This document shows, in pieces, positions 45,185 through 53,476 of a DNA stretch of 64,000 nt (positions within the stretch are counted from its first letter, which is position 1; the number at the start of each line of letters is the position of its first letter). Location: assembly GCF_003626695.1 (NCBI RefSeq), contig NZ_RBAH01000013.1, forward strand, positions 62,001 to 126,000, in the 5' to 3' direction. The notes under the pieces were generated by a model, which searched no databases, had not been told where the DNA came from, and saw nothing but the letters and a program-made list of their open reading frames with translations. Made by a program: the position numbers and the translations under genes. The stretch comes from Paenibacillus ginsengarvi (GTDB lineage: Bacteria; Bacillota; Bacilli; Paenibacillales; NBRC-103111).

Positions 45185-46417
45185 TTGTCAATCGAGTGGA
45201 GTCCGGTATTGGAAGGAAATGCGAAGGCACGCGCCCTGGAAGCGGTTGATGGAATAGCCGAAAGTCTCCGGGCTTCTTGGCGCAAAAATAAAAGCTCCGC
45301 CGAGCCGGATCTGACCGTTTTCGAAAATCCGACGTTGAGCGAAGGTACTTGCGGTTTAGCGGTTCTGTTCGCTTATCTGGATCGAGTACGGTCCGGCGAT
45401 GATGCTTCTACTGCCGCAGAGCTTCTGGAGCATGCCATGAGCAAGGCAGCAGCAGCTCCTATGTCCTCGGCTCTGCATGGCGGTTTTACAGGTATAGCGT
45501 GGTCTCTGGCCCATCTTCAGGAACGGCTTGGCGATTATAAGTTCGAAGATCCTTGTGCCGAGGTAGACGGCGTACTTCTGGACTACGTGAACCGTACTCC
45601 TTGGAGAGGCGACTACGGCCTGATAGAAGGCTTGGTCGGATACGGGATTTACTTTCTGGAGCGGCTGCCCTCCGCTTCGGCAGTTACGGGCTTGGAGCGT
45701 GTGATGGATCGGCTTTCGGAAATCGCTGTAGAGACGCCGCAGGGGATCGGTTGGCAAATTCCGCCGGAGTCACTCCCCGAGCGGGTTCGAAAGTTATGCC
45801 CCCAAGGCTATTATAACTTGGGCATGGCACACGGAGTTCCGGGTGTTATTGCATTCCTCGGCGCATCCTGCCGTGTTGGGGTAGCCGAACAAAAAGGCAA
45901 GTCTCTTCTGGCTGGAGCCGTCTCATGGCTTTTGGCACAACGGCTGGATTTGGCGGCAACGGGGCTCTTCCCCGGCGCGTTCACGCCTGGTGTAAAACCT
46001 GAACCGGCAGCCGGGGCCGCATGGGATTATGGGGATCCGGGGATCGCGATGGCGCTGATGATTGCTGCGAGAGGTGCTGAAAACCCAAGGTGGAGGGAGG
46101 AAGCGCTCGCCGTCGCCCGGCATGCAGCAACTCGGCCGTATGAGGCTTGCGGGGTGAAGGATGCGGGGTTTTGCCAGGGTACCGCCGGCTTGGCACATCT
46201 TTACAACCGCATGTTCCAGATGACTGGGGATGAGGTGCTCGGGCAAGCGGCGCGATTCTGGCTTGAAGAAACCGTATCTTTGCTGCGGAAGCAAACGGAA
46301 GGGGCCGCTGACCCTGGAATTCTCTGCGGCAGCGCCGGAATCGCTTTAACGCTTCTTGCTGCGTGTACGCCGGTCGAGCCTGCTTGGGATCGCATGTTTC
46401 TCGTATCATCTAGGTAA
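45185..46417 (+). CDS. lanC: LanC-like lanthionine synthetase, apparently lacking key catalytic and zinc residues
   Basis: A protein of about 410 residues with the alpha-toroid repeats of LanC (LHGGFTGIAWSL, GLIEGLVGYGIYFLERL, GMAHGVPGVIAFL, AWDYGDPGIAMAL, FCQGTAGLAHL). LanC normally coordinates zinc with Cys, Cys and His and cyclises Cys onto dehydroamino acids. Here the WCYG Cys is Asp (281) and the CHG His is Gln (331). The Arg four before that Cys is Gly, and the Asp of the YDLIxG motif is Gly (145). His 216 and Cys 330 remain. TTG 45185 is chosen (GAGGTGA 7 nt upstream); ATG 45164 is an alternative. It opens the RiPP cluster. Confidence 0.85.
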   Translation: MSIEWSPVLEGNAKARALEAVDGIAESLRASWRKNKSSAEPDLTVFENPTLSEGTCGLAVLFAYLDRVRSGDDASTAAELLEHAMSKAAAAPMSSALHGGFTGIAWSLAHLQERLGDYKFEDPCAEVDGVLLDYVNRTPWRGDYGLIEGLVGYGIYFLERLPSASAVTGLERVMDRLSEIAVETPQGIGWQIPPESLPERVRKLCPQGYYNLGMAHGVPGVIAFLGASCRVGVAEQKGKSLLAGAVSWLLAQRLDLAATGLFPGAFTPGVKPEPAAGAAWDYGDPGIAMALMIAARGAENPRWREEALAVARHAATRPYEACGVKDAGFCQGTAGLAHLYNRMFQMTGDEVLGQAARFWLEETVSLLRKQTEGAADPGILCGSAGIALTLLAACTPVEPAWDRMFLVSSR

Positions 46418-46445
46418 GACTACGCTCGGAAAGGAGGTGATGAAG

Positions 46446-46601
46446 GTGAATAAAAAGGATCAAAAGATCGCCAAGAAACTCGTTCTTCACAAGGAGACCG
46501 TTCGCGTGCTCACGGAGTCCGAGATCAAGAACGTAGTCGGCGGCAGGGCGGCGACGCTTTATTTTGGGTGCACAAACGATTCTTCTGGGGCAACAAAGTA
46601 A
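46446..46601 (+). CDS. lanA: Lanthipeptide precursor peptide with Gly-Gly leader
   Basis: A 51-residue peptide starting at GTG 46446, 8 nt after AAAGGAGG; ATG 46440 is too close to that site. The leader (KKLVLHKETVRVLTESEIKN) resembles class I leaders of the LxLxKETVxxL type and ends in the double-glycine VVGG that C39 peptidases cut. The predicted core is RAATLYFGCTNDSSGATK: one Cys, three Thr and two Ser. A Thr4-Cys9 methyllanthionine ring is possible, with the C-terminal Ser/Thr left as dehydro residues. It lies directly between the LanC-like and LanB genes. Confidence 0.82.
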   Translation: MNKKDQKIAKKLVLHKETVRVLTESEIKNVVGGRAATLYFGCTNDSSGATK

Positions 46602-46625
46602 CACAGAACTAATACCGGGATCGAT

Positions 46626-46655
46626 GAAGGGGCGGGAGACGTATCCTGCCCCTTC
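46626..46655 (+). terminator. Attenuator hairpin between lanA and lanB
   Basis: Twelve-bp stem GAAGGGGCGGGA/TCCTGCCCCTTC (one G-U pair), 6-nt loop, weak T content afterwards. Such partial terminators after precursor genes give more precursor than enzyme mRNA. Confidence 0.7.
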
Positions 46656-46676
46656 TCGGCATTTCAGGAGGAGACC

Positions 46677-49600
46677 ATGATTGTGCATCGGCATTCGGTT
46701 TGCTTTAGACCGGCGGGTTTTTTCGTTTTACGCACCCCGCTGCTCCCGTTCGAACAACTGATCGCGTGGAGTAAAGGAACAGAATCGCATAGGGCCATAG
46801 ACAACTCCGATGTTGGGGATACCTCCTATAGGGCGGATCAATCCCTCTTGCGTGACCGTCTTCGGGCATTCGTGGCCCGTCCTGACATACGGGAGGCCAT
46901 TTTCCTGGCTTCGCCGGACCTGGAAGATCAGATTCGTCTGTGGATCGAGGCTCCGGCGAACGAACGCGGGAAAACGATTGAATCGGCGCTGGTTCGATAT
47001 GTGTGCCGCATGTCAGGGCGGGCGACGCCGTTCGGGCTTTTTGCCGGCTATTCCATCGGTACTGTCGGCAGACAGACCAGCATGACTCTTCCTCCTATCC
47101 ATGCCTATCGACGCCATACAAGGCTTGACATGGATTATATCTTTTCGCTTGCGGAGACGCTCGGGAATATCCGGGAGCTCCGGAGTACATTCGCCTACTA
47201 TCCGAACTCCAGCCTTTACCGGACAGCAGGACGGTATAGATATGCGGAAGCCCGTCTCCATGGCGCCAACCGCTCTTACCATTTAGTAGCGGTGGATCCG
47301 ACGGAATATTTGGATCGAGTATTGGAGCTCGCTCAAGCTGGAGCCGGTTTTGGTTCTCTCGTGGACGCTCTGGTGGCGCATGATCCAGAGATAACCCCGG
47401 AAGAAGGCGCAGAGTACCTACACGAATTGATCGACAGTCAGATCCTGATGCCCGGCATAATGCCCACAGTTACCGGCGGAGAGGCGATTCGCCAATTGAT
47501 TTCGCGGCTGGAGGGCGATCCCGCCACTGCACAGGAAGCGAAGCACCTGGCGGAGGTGGAGAAGGAACTGGAGGAGCTGGACGCTTCAGGGCTGGGGATC
47601 GATCCGGGGCGCTACCGGGAAATCGGGGAACGTTTGACCGTCCTGCCAGCCAAGGTCGAACTGCCGCGATTATTCCAAGTGGATATGACCAAGCCGGCTC
47701 CTAACTTGACCGTTGGGCAAGAGGTTCTTGAGGAAATCACCAAGGGGATTCAGATCCTTCATCGCTTGAGCCGTCTGTCGCAGAAAAGCTTCCTGGACCA
47801 GTTTCGTGAGGCTTTCCTTACCCGATACGGGGACCAAGAGGTCCCCTTGGCGGAGGCGCTTGATGAAGAGACGGGGATAGGCTTCCGTGAAGCGGATGCC
47901 GCCCATGTGGAGCCTTCCCCTTTAATAGAGGGTTTGGTTTTTCCCTCGTCCGGTAACGAAAGCAGACAGTGGGGGAAATCTCATGCCGTGCTGCTGCACA
48001 AGCTGGCCGAGGCGCTTTCGTCCGGTGCCCGGGAGATATCGATCGATACGAAAGATGTCGATGAGATGGCTGGGGAGGAAATCCCGCCGCCGCTGCCGGA
48101 TGCATTTTCCGTGACGGCAAGGCTGGCGGCCTCCACGACCGAGGCGGTGGAACATGGGGATTTTCAAGTCTGGCTGAAGGGGGGAGGCGGTCCCTCCGGA
48201 GCGCGGCTGTTTGGGCGGTTTTGCTCGTCTGACCAGGTTCTTCACTCCCGCGTACGCGATCACTTACGGGAGGAGGAGGCGTTTAGGCCCGACGCTGTCT
48301 TTGCCGAAATTGTGCATTTGCCGGAGGGACGTATAGGCAATGTAATCGCTCGCCCCGTGCTCCGCGAATACGAGATCGTCTATCTGGGCCGGTCGGGCGC
48401 TCCCATAGAGAAACAGATTCCTATTCACGATCTGACCGTCTCGGTTGAAGGCGAGCGCATCATCCTCCATTCCGTACGACTCCGGAAGCAAGTCATTCCT
48501 CGTATGTCCACGGCCCATAATTTTGATTTGCCCGGACTGGGAATTTATCGGTTTCTATGTTCCTTGCAGTCCGAGGAGGTAGCTTCCAGTTTCGGTTGGA
48601 ATTGGGGACCGCTGTCGACTTGTCCGTTCTTGCCCCGAGTGGTTCATGGGCGGCTCGTGCTTTCCAGAGCTCAGTGGTATGTCACGAAGGCGGAGCTTCG
48701 TGCTCTAGGCGAGCTCCAGGGAGCAGCCCGCTGCAGATCTGTACGGGAATGGGCAGCCAAAAGGGGGATTCCGGGGATGTTTGTTCTTGCGGATTTCGAC
48801 AACGAGCTGCCTGTGGACCTGGATAATGTCCTAAGCTTGGAATCGTTCGTTGAATTGGTAAAAGGACGGGATGCCGTAAAATTGACGGAGCTGTTCCCGG
48901 CGCCCGACCGCCTGATTGCCTCCGGACCCGAAGGTTCTTTCGTCCATGAACTGGTGATTCCTTTCGTGCGTCAAGCGGAATCGGCAGATCTTGCCCTTGC
49001 CGTATCTGCGCCCCAGCGACCGGCATCATCGCAAATTTCCCTGTCTCGCCGCGTATTTCTTCCGGGGTCGGAGTGGCTCTATGCCAAGCTGTATACCGGT
49101 ACAGCGACCGCAGACCGGGTGCTGCGGGAAGTGATCCGTCCGGTTACCGCCAAGGCTTTGCAATCCGGTGCGGCTGACCGCTGGTTTTTTATCCGTTACG
49201 GCGATCCTGATTTTCATCTGCGTCTGCGTTTCCACGGAGACCCTCAGAGACTCTTGACGGAGGTTCTTCCTGCTCTTAGGGCGACGGCTGCTCCGTTGTT
49301 GAATGACGGCAGTGCGTGGAGAGTTCAACTTGACACCTATGTCCCGGAGTGGAATCGATACGGCGGTCCCGAGGGAATAAGGGCAGCGGAGGAGCTTTTC
49401 CACTTGGACAGCGAAGCTGTCCTGGCTCTGGTCGAGACGTTCCATAGGGACGACAGGGACGCCCGTTGGCGGCTTGCGCTTCGGGGAATTCACCTGCTCC
49501 TGGATGACCTGGGACTTGACATGGATAAGAAGATTAAGGTGATTAGCCGCGCCCGGGACGGATTTGCGCAGGAGTTCGGAGTGGACAAAGCCTTAAGGAT

Positions 49601-49925
49601 CCAATTGGGTCAGCGGTTTCGCAAGGAACGAAGCGGTATTGAAGAGGACCTTACGGCCGGTCCGGACAGCGGGAACTGGCTGGCGCCGGGTTTCGCCATC
49701 CTTCAAGAGCGGTCAGAACGAATCCAGGCAGCGGCAGAGCATTTGCAGGCCTTACAACGGCTGGGCACCGGTTTGCCCTCCATCGACCAATTGGCGGCGA
49801 GCTTCATTCATATGTATGTGAATCGACTGCTGCGCTCGGCCCATCGTGCCCAAGAGCTAGTGCTCTACGACTATTTGGCTCGGGTTTACGAGTCATGGTC
49901 GGCTCGAATGAGAGGAGGGGGATGA
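46677..49925 (+). CDS. lanB: Full-length class I lanthipeptide dehydratase LanB
   Basis: A 1082-residue LanB that uses glutamyl-tRNA to glutamylate Ser/Thr of the precursor and then eliminates glutamate. The N-terminal glutamylation domain has FRPAGFFVLRTPLLPF and YVCRMSGRATPFGLFAG with the conserved arginines. The C-terminal elimination domain (thiopeptide-type) begins at DRWFFIRYGDPDFHLRLRF (about residue 838) with the catalytic His and Arg, then RYGGPEGIRAAEELF. Both halves are fused, as in NisB, not split as in thiopeptide clusters. ATG 46677 follows GGAGGAG. The stop is 3 nt before the small membrane protein start. Confidence 0.93.
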   Translation: MIVHRHSVCFRPAGFFVLRTPLLPFEQLIAWSKGTESHRAIDNSDVGDTSYRADQSLLRDRLRAFVARPDIREAIFLASPDLEDQIRLWIEAPANERGKTIESALVRYVCRMSGRATPFGLFAGYSIGTVGRQTSMTLPPIHAYRRHTRLDMDYIFSLAETLGNIRELRSTFAYYPNSSLYRTAGRYRYAEARLHGANRSYHLVAVDPTEYLDRVLELAQAGAGFGSLVDALVAHDPEITPEEGAEYLHELIDSQILMPGIMPTVTGGEAIRQLISRLEGDPATAQEAKHLAEVEKELEELDASGLGIDPGRYREIGERLTVLPAKVELPRLFQVDMTKPAPNLTVGQEVLEEITKGIQILHRLSRLSQKSFLDQFREAFLTRYGDQEVPLAEALDEETGIGFREADAAHVEPSPLIEGLVFPSSGNESRQWGKSHAVLLHKLAEALSSGAREISIDTKDVDEMAGEEIPPPLPDAFSVTARLAASTTEAVEHGDFQVWLKGGGGPSGARLFGRFCSSDQVLHSRVRDHLREEEAFRPDAVFAEIVHLPEGRIGNVIARPVLREYEIVYLGRSGAPIEKQIPIHDLTVSVEGERIILHSVRLRKQVIPRMSTAHNFDLPGLGIYRFLCSLQSEEVASSFGWNWGPLSTCPFLPRVVHGRLVLSRAQWYVTKAELRALGELQGAARCRSVREWAAKRGIPGMFVLADFDNELPVDLDNVLSLESFVELVKGRDAVKLTELFPAPDRLIASGPEGSFVHELVIPFVRQAESADLALAVSAPQRPASSQISLSRRVFLPGSEWLYAKLYTGTATADRVLREVIRPVTAKALQSGAADRWFFIRYGDPDFHLRLRFHGDPQRLLTEVLPALRATAAPLLNDGSAWRVQLDTYVPEWNRYGGPEGIRAAEELFHLDSEAVLALVETFHRDDRDARWRLALRGIHLLLDDLGLDMDKKIKVISRARDGFAQEFGVDKALRIQLGQRFRKERSGIEEDLTAGPDSGNWLAPGFAILQERSERIQAAAEHLQALQRLGTGLPSIDQLAASFIHMYVNRLLRSAHRAQELVLYDYLARVYESWSARMRGGG

Positions 49926-49928
49926 ACC

Positions 49929-50120
49929 GTGTTCCGAGAGGAGGCTCTTGCCCATAGAGACGAGGAACAAGTCAAGGAGACGGAAATTGCACCGATTCCG
50001 GTCTGGGTGAACGGTACGTTTTGGTTCGTCATTTCGGCTAGCGCCCTCGTTGCGGGACTCGTCCTGTCGGGCAGACTGCCTTATCTGGTAACGCTGTTCG
50101 GAGGTGGCTTCCTTGGATAA
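49929..50120 (+). CDS. Small membrane protein of the RiPP cluster
   Basis: A 63-residue protein starting at GTG 49929 after GAGGAGGGGGATG. The first 30 residues are acidic and hydrophilic (EEALAHRDEEQVKETE), then a hydrophobic stretch (FWFVISASALVAGLVLSG, LPYLVTLFGGGFLG) gives one long or two short TM segments. I recognise no family. It overlaps the exporter start by 8 nt and follows lanB by 3 nt, so it is translated with them. Roles to consider are self-immunity or an accessory of export. Confidence 0.7.
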   Translation: MFREEALAHRDEEQVKETEIAPIPVWVNGTFWFVISASALVAGLVLSGRLPYLVTLFGGGFLG

Positions 50121-52263
50121 CCGGATACGGTTCAGACGCAAAATTCCGGTCATCCTTCAAATGGAGACGGCGGATTGCGGTGCAGCATGTCTGGCGATGG
50201 TTTTAAGTTTCTACGGCATGTCCGTCAAGCTTGATGAAGTACGTCAAGTAACGGGCTCCGGACGGGACGGATTAGATGCCCGGTCGCTATTGAAGGCCGC
50301 CCGCTGGTTCGGCCTCGATGGAAACGGAGTGACCTTTGAGCTTGACTACCTGCAGGATCTTGCTCCCGGTGCGATCCTGTACTGGAATTTCAATCACTAT
50401 GTCGTGTTTGAACGGATTTTTGCGCGTGGTGTTCAGATCGTCGATCCTTCCTTCGGACGGAGGATCATCCCAATGGAACAGTTTCGCCGTTCCTTCACAG
50501 GCGTCGCCCTCCTGCTGGAGCCGGGTGACGGCTTCCAGCCGTCAAAGCGCACGGAGCAGCCCTTATGGCGGCATCTCAGAATCGTATTCCAGTCCCCGGG
50601 CTTGTTGATTAAGATTGTGCTGATGTCCGTATTGATTCAAATTCTTGCACTCGCTTTGCCTGTTCTGACCGGCGCCCTGGTGGACCGCGTTTTGCCTGGA
50701 CACCACTACTCGCTGCTGAGTGTGTTGTCTGTCGGGCTGCTTGCCATTGTCCTTTTTCAACTGCTGGCTGCACTGGTTCGGTCGCATTTGCTGCTCCATC
50801 TAAGGAGCATCCTGGACCGGAAGATGACGGAAGGCTTCCTTACGCATCTGATGGACCTTCCGTACCCCTTTTTTCAATCCCGGACATCGGGCGATCTCAT
50901 GTCGAGAGTCGGAGGCAACGCCGTACTGCGAGAGATGTTAACTTCCGGTGCGGTCTCGACGCTTCTGGACGGCGGGCTTGTCATCACCTATTTGATGATC
51001 CTCCTCGTTATGAGCCCGACTCTTGGATGTGTCACCCTAGGACTGGGACTGGTACAAATCTGTATCTTTCTCGCATCCCGGAGGCGTCTCCGCGAATTAA
51101 CCATTGTCGGCTTGGAGGCTAACGCCCGTTCCGGCGCCTACCTGGTACAGGTGCTGGCAGGGATGGAGACGCTCAAGGCGACGGGCGCGGAAGAACGTGC
51201 CGTCAGGCACTGGTCCGGGCTTTTTATTCATGAGCTGAACCAACTGCTGAAACGGGACCGGCTCCATGCTAACGTAGAATCGCTGTTGAGTACGATTCGT
51301 ATGGGGTCGCCGCTTTTGATTCTGGTGGTCGGGGGCGTCCAAGTGCTTACGGGGAGTCTAACGCTCGGCAGTATGCTGGCGCTCAGCGCGCTGGCCGGAG
51401 GCTTTTTGCTCCCTCTCTCCAGCCTGCTTACGACCGCCGTCCAGCTGGAGCAAGCACGCAGTTATATCGACAGGTTGAACGATGTCTTGGATAAGCCGCC
51501 GGAACAGGATTTGTCCAAGGTAAGGAAGTCGGGAGAGTTGATGGGCGGCATCAGCTTGCAGGGGGGTTCTTTCCGATATGGTCCGTTGTCGGAAGAGGCC
51601 GTACAGGACGTGTCCCTTGAGATTCGTCCGGGTGAGTTCGTTGCCATTGTCGGACGCTCCGGATCGGGCAAATCCACCTTGGCCGGCCTGCTGCTGGGTA
51701 TGTACGTGCCAAACAGAGGGCAAATTCGGTATGACGGCATCCGTCTGGCTGAACTGGACCTTCGTTCCGTTCGCCGTCAAATCGGCATCGTGCCTCAGCA
51801 TCCCTACCTATTCGCTGCAACTATCAGGGACAATATAACGCTTCCCGATCCGGCCCTGCCCCTGGATTCCGTCATCCGGGCCGCCCGCCTAGCGCACATT
51901 CATGACGATATTATCGACATGCCGATGGGCTATGAAACCTTGTTGGCGGAAGGGGGAACAACACTTTCCGGAGGGCAGCGGCAGCGGCTGGCCTTGGCTC
52001 GGGCGCTTGTTCACGATCCGGTTATTTTACTGCTGGACGAGGCAACAAGCGCATTGGACACGGTCACCGAAGCGTACGTCCAGGAAGCGCTAACGTCGCT
52101 CCGATGTACCCGGATTGTTATTGCACAGCGGCTCAGCACCATTATTCGGGCTGACAGAATCCTGGTGATGGAGGGAGGGCGAATCGTGGAGCAAGGCTGC
52201 CACGAGCAGTTACTTGCACTAGGCGGAAAATACGCCGAACTTGTGTCGGCACAGGTGACATGA
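50113..52263 (+). CDS. lanT: Peptidase-containing ABC exporter (C39 protease, PCAT type)
   Basis: A 716-residue exporter that cuts leaders after Gly-Gly and moves the product out. The N-terminal C39 domain has the catalytic Cys in METADCGAACLAMVLSFYG (about residue 22), the His in NFNHYVVFE and the Asp in IVDPSFG, all intact. TM region about 165-440. The ABC domain has Walker A GRSGSGKSTLAGLLLG, signature LSGGQRQRLALARAL and Walker B VILLLDEATSALD. TTG 50113 is chosen because GGAGG lies 8 nt before it. The GG precursor in the same operon is its obvious substrate. Confidence 0.92.
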   Translation: MDNRIRFRRKIPVILQMETADCGAACLAMVLSFYGMSVKLDEVRQVTGSGRDGLDARSLLKAARWFGLDGNGVTFELDYLQDLAPGAILYWNFNHYVVFERIFARGVQIVDPSFGRRIIPMEQFRRSFTGVALLLEPGDGFQPSKRTEQPLWRHLRIVFQSPGLLIKIVLMSVLIQILALALPVLTGALVDRVLPGHHYSLLSVLSVGLLAIVLFQLLAALVRSHLLLHLRSILDRKMTEGFLTHLMDLPYPFFQSRTSGDLMSRVGGNAVLREMLTSGAVSTLLDGGLVITYLMILLVMSPTLGCVTLGLGLVQICIFLASRRRLRELTIVGLEANARSGAYLVQVLAGMETLKATGAEERAVRHWSGLFIHELNQLLKRDRLHANVESLLSTIRMGSPLLILVVGGVQVLTGSLTLGSMLALSALAGGFLLPLSSLLTTAVQLEQARSYIDRLNDVLDKPPEQDLSKVRKSGELMGGISLQGGSFRYGPLSEEAVQDVSLEIRPGEFVAIVGRSGSGKSTLAGLLLGMYVPNRGQIRYDGIRLAELDLRSVRRQIGIVPQHPYLFAATIRDNITLPDPALPLDSVIRAARLAHIHDDIIDMPMGYETLLAEGGTTLSGGQRQRLALARALVHDPVILLLDEATSALDTVTEAYVQEALTSLRCTRIVIAQRLSTIIRADRILVMEGGRIVEQGCHEQLLALGGKYAELVSAQVT

Positions 52264-52324
52264 AGGCGAGAGAGCGCATTGCTGGCAGTGTGGTATGAAT
52301 GGTGTCCCGTTGCCTCGATCGTTA

Positions 52325-53242
52325 TTAGACAGGATCGCTATCCTTCTTTTGTTTCGACAAGCTGCGAAATTGGTTGGCCGTAATCCCTTTCCTCTCGCGG
52401 AATACGCGAGCGAATGTACGAAACGATTCAAACCCGACTTCCATAGCAATATCCGTTACGCTGATATTCGTGTGCTGCAGCATATTGTCAGCCGTTTCAA
52501 TTCGCAGGTGATGGATATATTTTACGAAGGTGTGGCCGGTATACTTTTTAAAAGACACACCGATATAAGAGACACTGAGTTCGAACCGCTCAGCCAGTTC
52601 CTCCAGGCTGAGCGGTTTTCGATAGTGGAGATGAACATATCGCAGAACGGGCCAGAACAGTTGTGTGCGCGCAACTGATTCTTTGTTTGCGATTAGTGAG
52701 TTAGGGCGGGATTGCTGGCGCCTCGCACAGCGGATGTAGATCAGGATCGCCTCCGTAAGCTTGGTGCGAACCAGATGGCGGTAAAAGGGAGTATCGGATT
52801 CGCTGAAAATTTCCAACAAGAACTCGAAAATTTGTTTCATTCTCTCCTTATCAGAGCCTTCGAAATCCAGGAAGGAAGGTAAATCGGTGCCGATGGAATC
52901 AAGTAAGCTGGAAAACTCACGATCTTCCTGATGTCCGAACAGCAATTGAACGTCAAACATACAGCAGTATTTGGAAACTTGCTGACCAGGTGCGCCTGAG
53001 ATGGAGTGCATATGATTGGGCAAGAGGAACGAGACCGTACCCTGCCGCAGCTGATGACGGACGCCATTGATCGTTTCGAAACCGCTTCCGCCCGTGAAGT
53101 ACGAGATTTCCGCATAATCGTGATAATGCAGGTTGGTCTGTGAAACGTTAGTCTGATAGATGCCGAAGCGTTCTTGCGTTTCTCGGAATCTCGGAATATC
53201 GTCGATGTCTCCCTGGTACTCCAGATAAAATGTGTTATCCAT
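52325..53242 (-). CDS. AraC-family transcriptional regulator
   Basis: A 305-residue regulator. The N-terminal cupin sensor is HYHDYAEISYFTGGSGFETING...FLLPNHMH. The C-terminal two-HTH domain reads PLSLEELAERFELSVSYIGVSFKKYTGHTFVKYI and NISVTDIAMEVGFESFRTFARVFRERKGITANQFR. ATG 53242 follows AAGGA. It is divergent from the LamG/propeller gene at 53477, its likely target. It is convergent with the RiPP operon, so a role in RiPP regulation is less likely. The 234-base gap to 53477 holds no other visible gene. Confidence 0.88.
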   Translation of the reverse strand: MDNTFYLEYQGDIDDIPRFRETQERFGIYQTNVSQTNLHYHDYAEISYFTGGSGFETINGVRHQLRQGTVSFLLPNHMHSISGAPGQQVSKYCCMFDVQLLFGHQEDREFSSLLDSIGTDLPSFLDFEGSDKERMKQIFEFLLEIFSESDTPFYRHLVRTKLTEAILIYIRCARRQQSRPNSLIANKESVARTQLFWPVLRYVHLHYRKPLSLEELAERFELSVSYIGVSFKKYTGHTFVKYIHHLRIETADNMLQHTNISVTDIAMEVGFESFRTFARVFRERKGITANQFRSLSKQKKDSDPV

Positions 53243-53476
53243 GAGAATCATCCTTATACGTAAGTGTCACAGAATACATTTATTCCATTAAACCATCACC
53301 TACATCGGACTGTAAACATGAAATCATGATCCTCATTAAAACGGAAAATGGCAACTACGATCCCATTTTCGGCATGTGTTGCTGGTGGTAATGCTTTAGT
53401 ATAGAGGCGGAGCAGGATGAAATGGTAATGGTTATGTTACCCGGAAAACATCCAAAACATAAGAAGGAATGATCGG

